Made by a program: the position numbers and the translations under genes. Under the pieces are notes generated by a model that had not been told where the DNA came from, made no database searches, and was given only the letters and a program-made list of their open reading frames with translations. A stretch of 44,175 nt of DNA. Origin: an uncultured Oscillospiraceae bacterium (lineage in GTDB: Bacteria; Bacillota_A; Clostridia; Oscillospirales; Oscillospiraceae). Where the stretch lies: the NCBI GenBank assembly GCA_944387745.1, contig CALXGD010000189.1, positions 1 to 44,175 of the forward strand, given 5' to 3'. This document shows positions 41,419-44,175 of this stretch, in pieces (the first letter of the stretch is position 1; every line of letters starts with the position of its first letter).

Positions 41419-41814
41419 CTAACGTCCAAATATCCCCAGCTGACGCAGTAGACTCAGCCCCACGCAGATCAATACCACAAGCAGTACCACACCCACTCCC
41501 CGAAGCAGCTTCTTCCGCCAGTAGTCTGCTGCCTGACAAACTGGCTGCACCGGAGAACGGCGCACATAGCCGTCTCCGGCGGGCCGGACGGCCCGGGGCC
41601 GCTCCTCCACCGTCTCACCGGGCGCTGGCCTTCCACGGCGTGGGGTGTCTCCGCGCCGCTTCCAGGCGGCCTCTCCCTGCCGGACGGCTCTGCCTGTGAA
41701 ACGGGCGGCCTGGTTTACCAGGCTGACGTCCCGGTGCAGACGGCTTTCTGCTCTGGCTGCTGCACTGCGGGCGGCCGACTGTGCCTGCTGCCGGATGATA
41801 TCCAGTTGGGTCAT
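41419..41814 (-). CDS. Small tail-anchored basic protein
   Basis: 131 residues, ribosome site GGAGGAC. The first ~105 residues are very basic and helical or disordered (DIIRQQAQSAARSAAARAES, then RRGDTPRRGRPAPGE). A single hydrophobic helix (about 106-125) and IFGR form the C-terminus, so it would be tail-anchored with its basic part in the cytosol. I do not recognise a family. It lies between the receptor with cyclase-like domain and the MORN protein, both membrane proteins, and may connect them or bind nucleic acid or lipid. Confidence 0.7.
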   Translation of the reverse strand: MTQLDIIRQQAQSAARSAAARAESRLHRDVSLVNQAARFTGRAVRQGEAAWKRRGDTPRRGRPAPGETVEERPRAVRPAGDGYVRRSPVQPVCQAADYWRKKLLRGVGVVLLVVLICVGLSLLRQLGIFGR

Positions 41815-41899
41815 ACCTGTCCTCCTCTCTCACATCTGAACCGAGGAAGCCACCAGGGGAGGCGGGCCGAGTCCGCGCCCTCTCCGCTTCACCTCATCC

Positions 41900-44175
41900 T
41901 CAGTCCAGGCTAATCTCCGCCTCCGGCTGTTTCTCCAGCTGATCGGCCAGATACAGATAGTACCGGGCGCCGCCGTCACCGGTGTTCCGGCGGACCAGGC
42001 TGAGGAAAATTCCCTTAGCCCGGGAAAAGTCCCGGCTGTACAGGGCGTACACCCCCTCAGAGAATCGCTCCCCGGTGCTCTCCTTTACTTTGCGGATCTC
42101 ATAGGGGTCCCCGTCAAAAATCTCATAGGTGCGGATATAGGCGTCGCCCTCCCGGCACTTGCCCATATAGCGGCTTCCATAGCCCTTGGCCCCGTCCATG
42201 ACCGCCTCTGTACACAAGATATTGGCATCCAGACGGCCGCACAGCTCCACCAGGTGCTTGACCACAGAGAAGCTGGAGGAGATGGAGGTGGGCTCAATTT
42301 GGTTCTCATCCCCCACCACACCCAGCATTACGTTGCCCTCGTCCAGAGCGATGTGGACCGCCACCGGCGGGCGGCCCTCCGCCTCCCGCTCCCGATTCAG
42401 GTCTAGAATCTCCTGCTGAACCGCTACAGCAGTGCTCACCGCTGCGGCGCTCCCCCCCTCAAAGACGGCGTCATAGCCGTTGTAGGCGAAGTTGAACACC
42501 GCGCCCCCCTTTTGGGTGACAATGGAGGCGGTGCGCTCCAGAATCTCATTGATGTTGTCAAAGAGCTCTCTTCCGCTCTTCTCATATACCTGATCCGGGA
42601 ATCGGAACCAGAGCATCATAGCCGCCAGATTCCGGGATACAAAGGTCTGCTTATCCACCTCCAGGATGCTGGTTTTCCCCAGCAGGGAGAGCACCCGCTC
42701 CGGCACAAAGCGTCGGTAAGATTGGGCCAGCTCATTCTGCTGCCGGTCCACGTCCTGAAGCGTGTCTGACAGGGCATTCATATCCTCAGCCAGGCTGGTC
42801 AGCTCATCGCCGCCTCCCCAATTCACTTGGATTTTCCGCTCTCCCGCCGCCAGCCGCTCCATGCCGATGAGGAGGCGACGCAGCCCCAGGCTGATCCAGC
42901 ACAGAATGGCCAGAGTCAGGGCGGTGAGCAGCACCGCCAGGGCAGTCATCCCCTGAACCATCCACTGGACATTCTCCTGGCTGGCTTCCAACAGGGCGCC
43001 TCCGTTCACATCCGCCGCCAGGAGGACATCTCCCCGTGTCTGATAGAGACAGTAGTGAGGCGTGCCCTCTCGGGTCTCGCTCCAGAACACAGGTGCGCCC
43101 TCCAGGGTCTGCTCCGCCTGGGCCAGCTGAAAACTGGGGCTCAGCTCCGCCCGGACTCCCTTGGGCAGGCCGGAATTGCTCTGCACCACAGTCCATTGGC
43201 CGCTCCCGTCACGACAGTACACTGTTACAGCAGTATCTTGGTAGAGGTCGCCTCCTGCCTGGGCGAAGCTGTTCCCCAGCCGTTGGGGTAGCCCGCTGTC
43301 TGTCAGCTCCATGCTCTGAAGGGTCTGGACGACAATTCCCCCCAGAACGCTGTAGGCTTCCCGCTCCGCAGCTTCCCTGCTCTGGGGGAGAACCGTCCCC
43401 CGCACTAGGACACCAGTGCTCAGGGCGGCCACTGCCACTGTCAGTGCGCCCCAGCGCGCCAGCATGGGCAGCCGCAGCTGCCGCTGCTCCCACAGCAGGA
43501 ACCACAGCAGCACAGCCAGCAGCAAGACACCCAGAGCCAGCCCCGCCAACATCAGTCCGCACTGAAGCTGAGAGCGGTAGAGCATCCCGCTGAGATTGGA
43601 TACCGCGCTGCCCCGGTCTAACAGCAGACGCTGCCCGCCCATCAACAGAAGAACATCTCCGTCCCGGGTCACCCACAGGTCGGTACAATCTTCCAGATCA
43701 TAGGCCTCTTTCTCCAGCTCCAGGAAGGCATAGGGCCGCCAGTCGGCAAAATCCGCAAAGCAGACCTGGAGATGCGCCCCGTCTACGTAGTAGATCCCGC
43801 TGCCGGCCTGAGTCAGCTGCACAATCTCTTCCACAGACTCCAGGGGGACAGAGAGCCCATCAGTCCGAACCAGGCTGTCCTCCGCTGCCAGCGCCAGAGC
43901 TCCGCCAGGCAGGGCCAGGGCCGTGCGCAAGCCGGTCTGAATGACCGTCTCCCGCTCCTCCAGTCCGCTGACTGCGCTGGTCCGCTGATAGAAGCGGGCA
44001 CTATCTCCCTGAATTAGGGCAAAGGTCACCACGCTGTCCACCTCGGCAAAGTCGGACAGGCGGGTCCTTGCCATCTGCTCCGGGAGGCTCTCTCCCGGGC
44101 AGGGCTCATTGAGCAGCAGCTCCGCCTCCCGGCCCTGGTCAGTGATCCGGTAGACCTGGAGATGTGTCTCCCCCT
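41900..44175 (-). CDS. Membrane receptor with HAMP and a metal-less class III cyclase-like domain, 5'-truncated by the window edge
   Basis: The frame stays open past the ATG at 44074 to the window end (GETHLQVYRITDQG…), so the start is off the window; that ATG is probably internal. The visible part has a beta-rich cytosolic segment, a helix pair (about 175-225 from 44074), an extracytoplasmic region of ~130 residues, a third helix, HAMP, and a cyclase homology domain of ~180 residues. In the cyclase motif FSDIRGFT the metal aspartate is W (MLWFRFPD); the second is Y (NGYDAVFE), and the transition-state N-x-x-x-R becomes VVKHLVEL. It is therefore most likely catalytically dead and used as a binding or dimer domain. 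Confidence 0.85.
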   Translation of the reverse strand, partial: GETHLQVYRITDQGREAELLLNEPCPGESLPEQMARTRLSDFAEVDSVVTFALIQGDSARFYQRTSAVSGLEERETVIQTGLRTALALPGGALALAAEDSLVRTDGLSVPLESVEEIVQLTQAGSGIYYVDGAHLQVCFADFADWRPYAFLELEKEAYDLEDCTDLWVTRDGDVLLLMGGQRLLLDRGSAVSNLSGMLYRSQLQCGLMLAGLALGVLLLAVLLWFLLWEQRQLRLPMLARWGALTVAVAALSTGVLVRGTVLPQSREAAEREAYSVLGGIVVQTLQSMELTDSGLPQRLGNSFAQAGGDLYQDTAVTVYCRDGSGQWTVVQSNSGLPKGVRAELSPSFQLAQAEQTLEGAPVFWSETREGTPHYCLYQTRGDVLLAADVNGGALLEASQENVQWMVQGMTALAVLLTALTLAILCWISLGLRRLLIGMERLAAGERKIQVNWGGGDELTSLAEDMNALSDTLQDVDRQQNELAQSYRRFVPERVLSLLGKTSILEVDKQTFVSRNLAAMMLWFRFPDQVYEKSGRELFDNINEILERTASIVTQKGGAVFNFAYNGYDAVFEGGSAAAVSTAVAVQQEILDLNREREAEGRPPVAVHIALDEGNVMLGVVGDENQIEPTSISSSFSVVKHLVELCGRLDANILCTEAVMDGAKGYGSRYMGKCREGDAYIRTYEIFDGDPYEIRKVKESTGERFSEGVYALYSRDFSRAKGIFLSLVRRNTGDGGARYYLYLADQLEKQPEAEISLD

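Noticed and set aside
44072..44074. ATG at 44074 as true start of the cyclase-like receptor
   Set aside because: The frame remains open upstream to the window edge with plausible protein sequence and there is no ribosome site before this ATG.
1..44175. CRISPR arrays, tRNA or rRNA genes
   Set aside because: No regularly spaced repeats or cloverleaf-like segments were seen while reading either strand; a covariance search would be needed to exclude a tRNA fully.

Overview
The window reads like a chromosomal segment of a gut Clostridia of the Oscillospiraceae type (Flavonifractor / Lawsonibacter / Intestinimonas-like). The basis is Firmicute-style ribosome binding sites, a THF riboswitch, AgrC/LytTR-type regulators, an ECF vitamin transporter, and histidine-to-formate one-carbon genes. 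This placement is inference; no rRNA is present. Base composition is visibly GC-rich, except for the first ~5.6 kb, which is AT-richer and looks acquired.

Region 1 (1-5,412, + strand) is the 3' part of a catabolic operon: the end of TctB, TctA, an unrecognised protein made of two related halves, a Gfo/Idh/MocA oxidoreductase and a LarA-like (DUF2088) protein. It would import and convert an unidentified carboxylate. It ends in a long hairpin next to the C-terminal remnant of a KBL/BioF-type PLP enzyme. Region 2 (5,697-7,825, - strand) is an AgrC-like kinase and a LytTR response regulator behind a good promoter.

Region 3 (7,972-21,928) is a one-carbon and glutamate module. Genes ftcD, fchA, hutD-like, fhs, a divergent folD, a formate channel and folC lie head to tail on the - strand, followed by a THF riboswitch and folT. 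Together they would take formiminoglutamate (from histidine) to glutamate, ammonia and formate with ATP recovery, export the formate and maintain the folate pool. A GltS glutamate carrier, a 1,026-residue SARP/BTAD-AAA-TPR regulator and a divergent second ftcD lie just upstream. The folD has lost the cyclohydrolase lysine and glutamine, which fits FchA doing that step.

Region 4 (22,085-25,640, + strand) is a LuxR-family regulator with an extra N-terminal HTH, then a three-gene operon: LytTR protein with a degenerate receiver, LytTR response regulator and GHKL kinase.

Region 5 (25,742-44,175, - strand, running off the right edge) is the most unusual part. Four eCIS (extracellular contractile injection system) accessory families occur together: a DUF4157 protein with HELAH, an AAA+ ATPase, a DUF4280 PAAR-like tip protein and a DUF4255/Pvc16-like protein. 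They are interleaved with a partner-switching set: STAS protein, RsbW-like kinase, active PP2C phosphatase, an inactive-looking PP2C paralogue with a C-terminal RsbW-like tail, and a MATE transporter fused to an RsbW-like domain. With them are a membrane MORN-repeat protein with a TolC-like helical region, a small tail-anchored protein and a membrane receptor ending in a cyclase fold without its metal aspartates. No sheath, tube or baseplate gene and no sigma factor lie in the window. The RsbW-like gene is interrupted by an in-frame TAG just before its conserved last 22 codons. My reading is a membrane-linked signalling platform that controls or anchors an injection system; this is inference.
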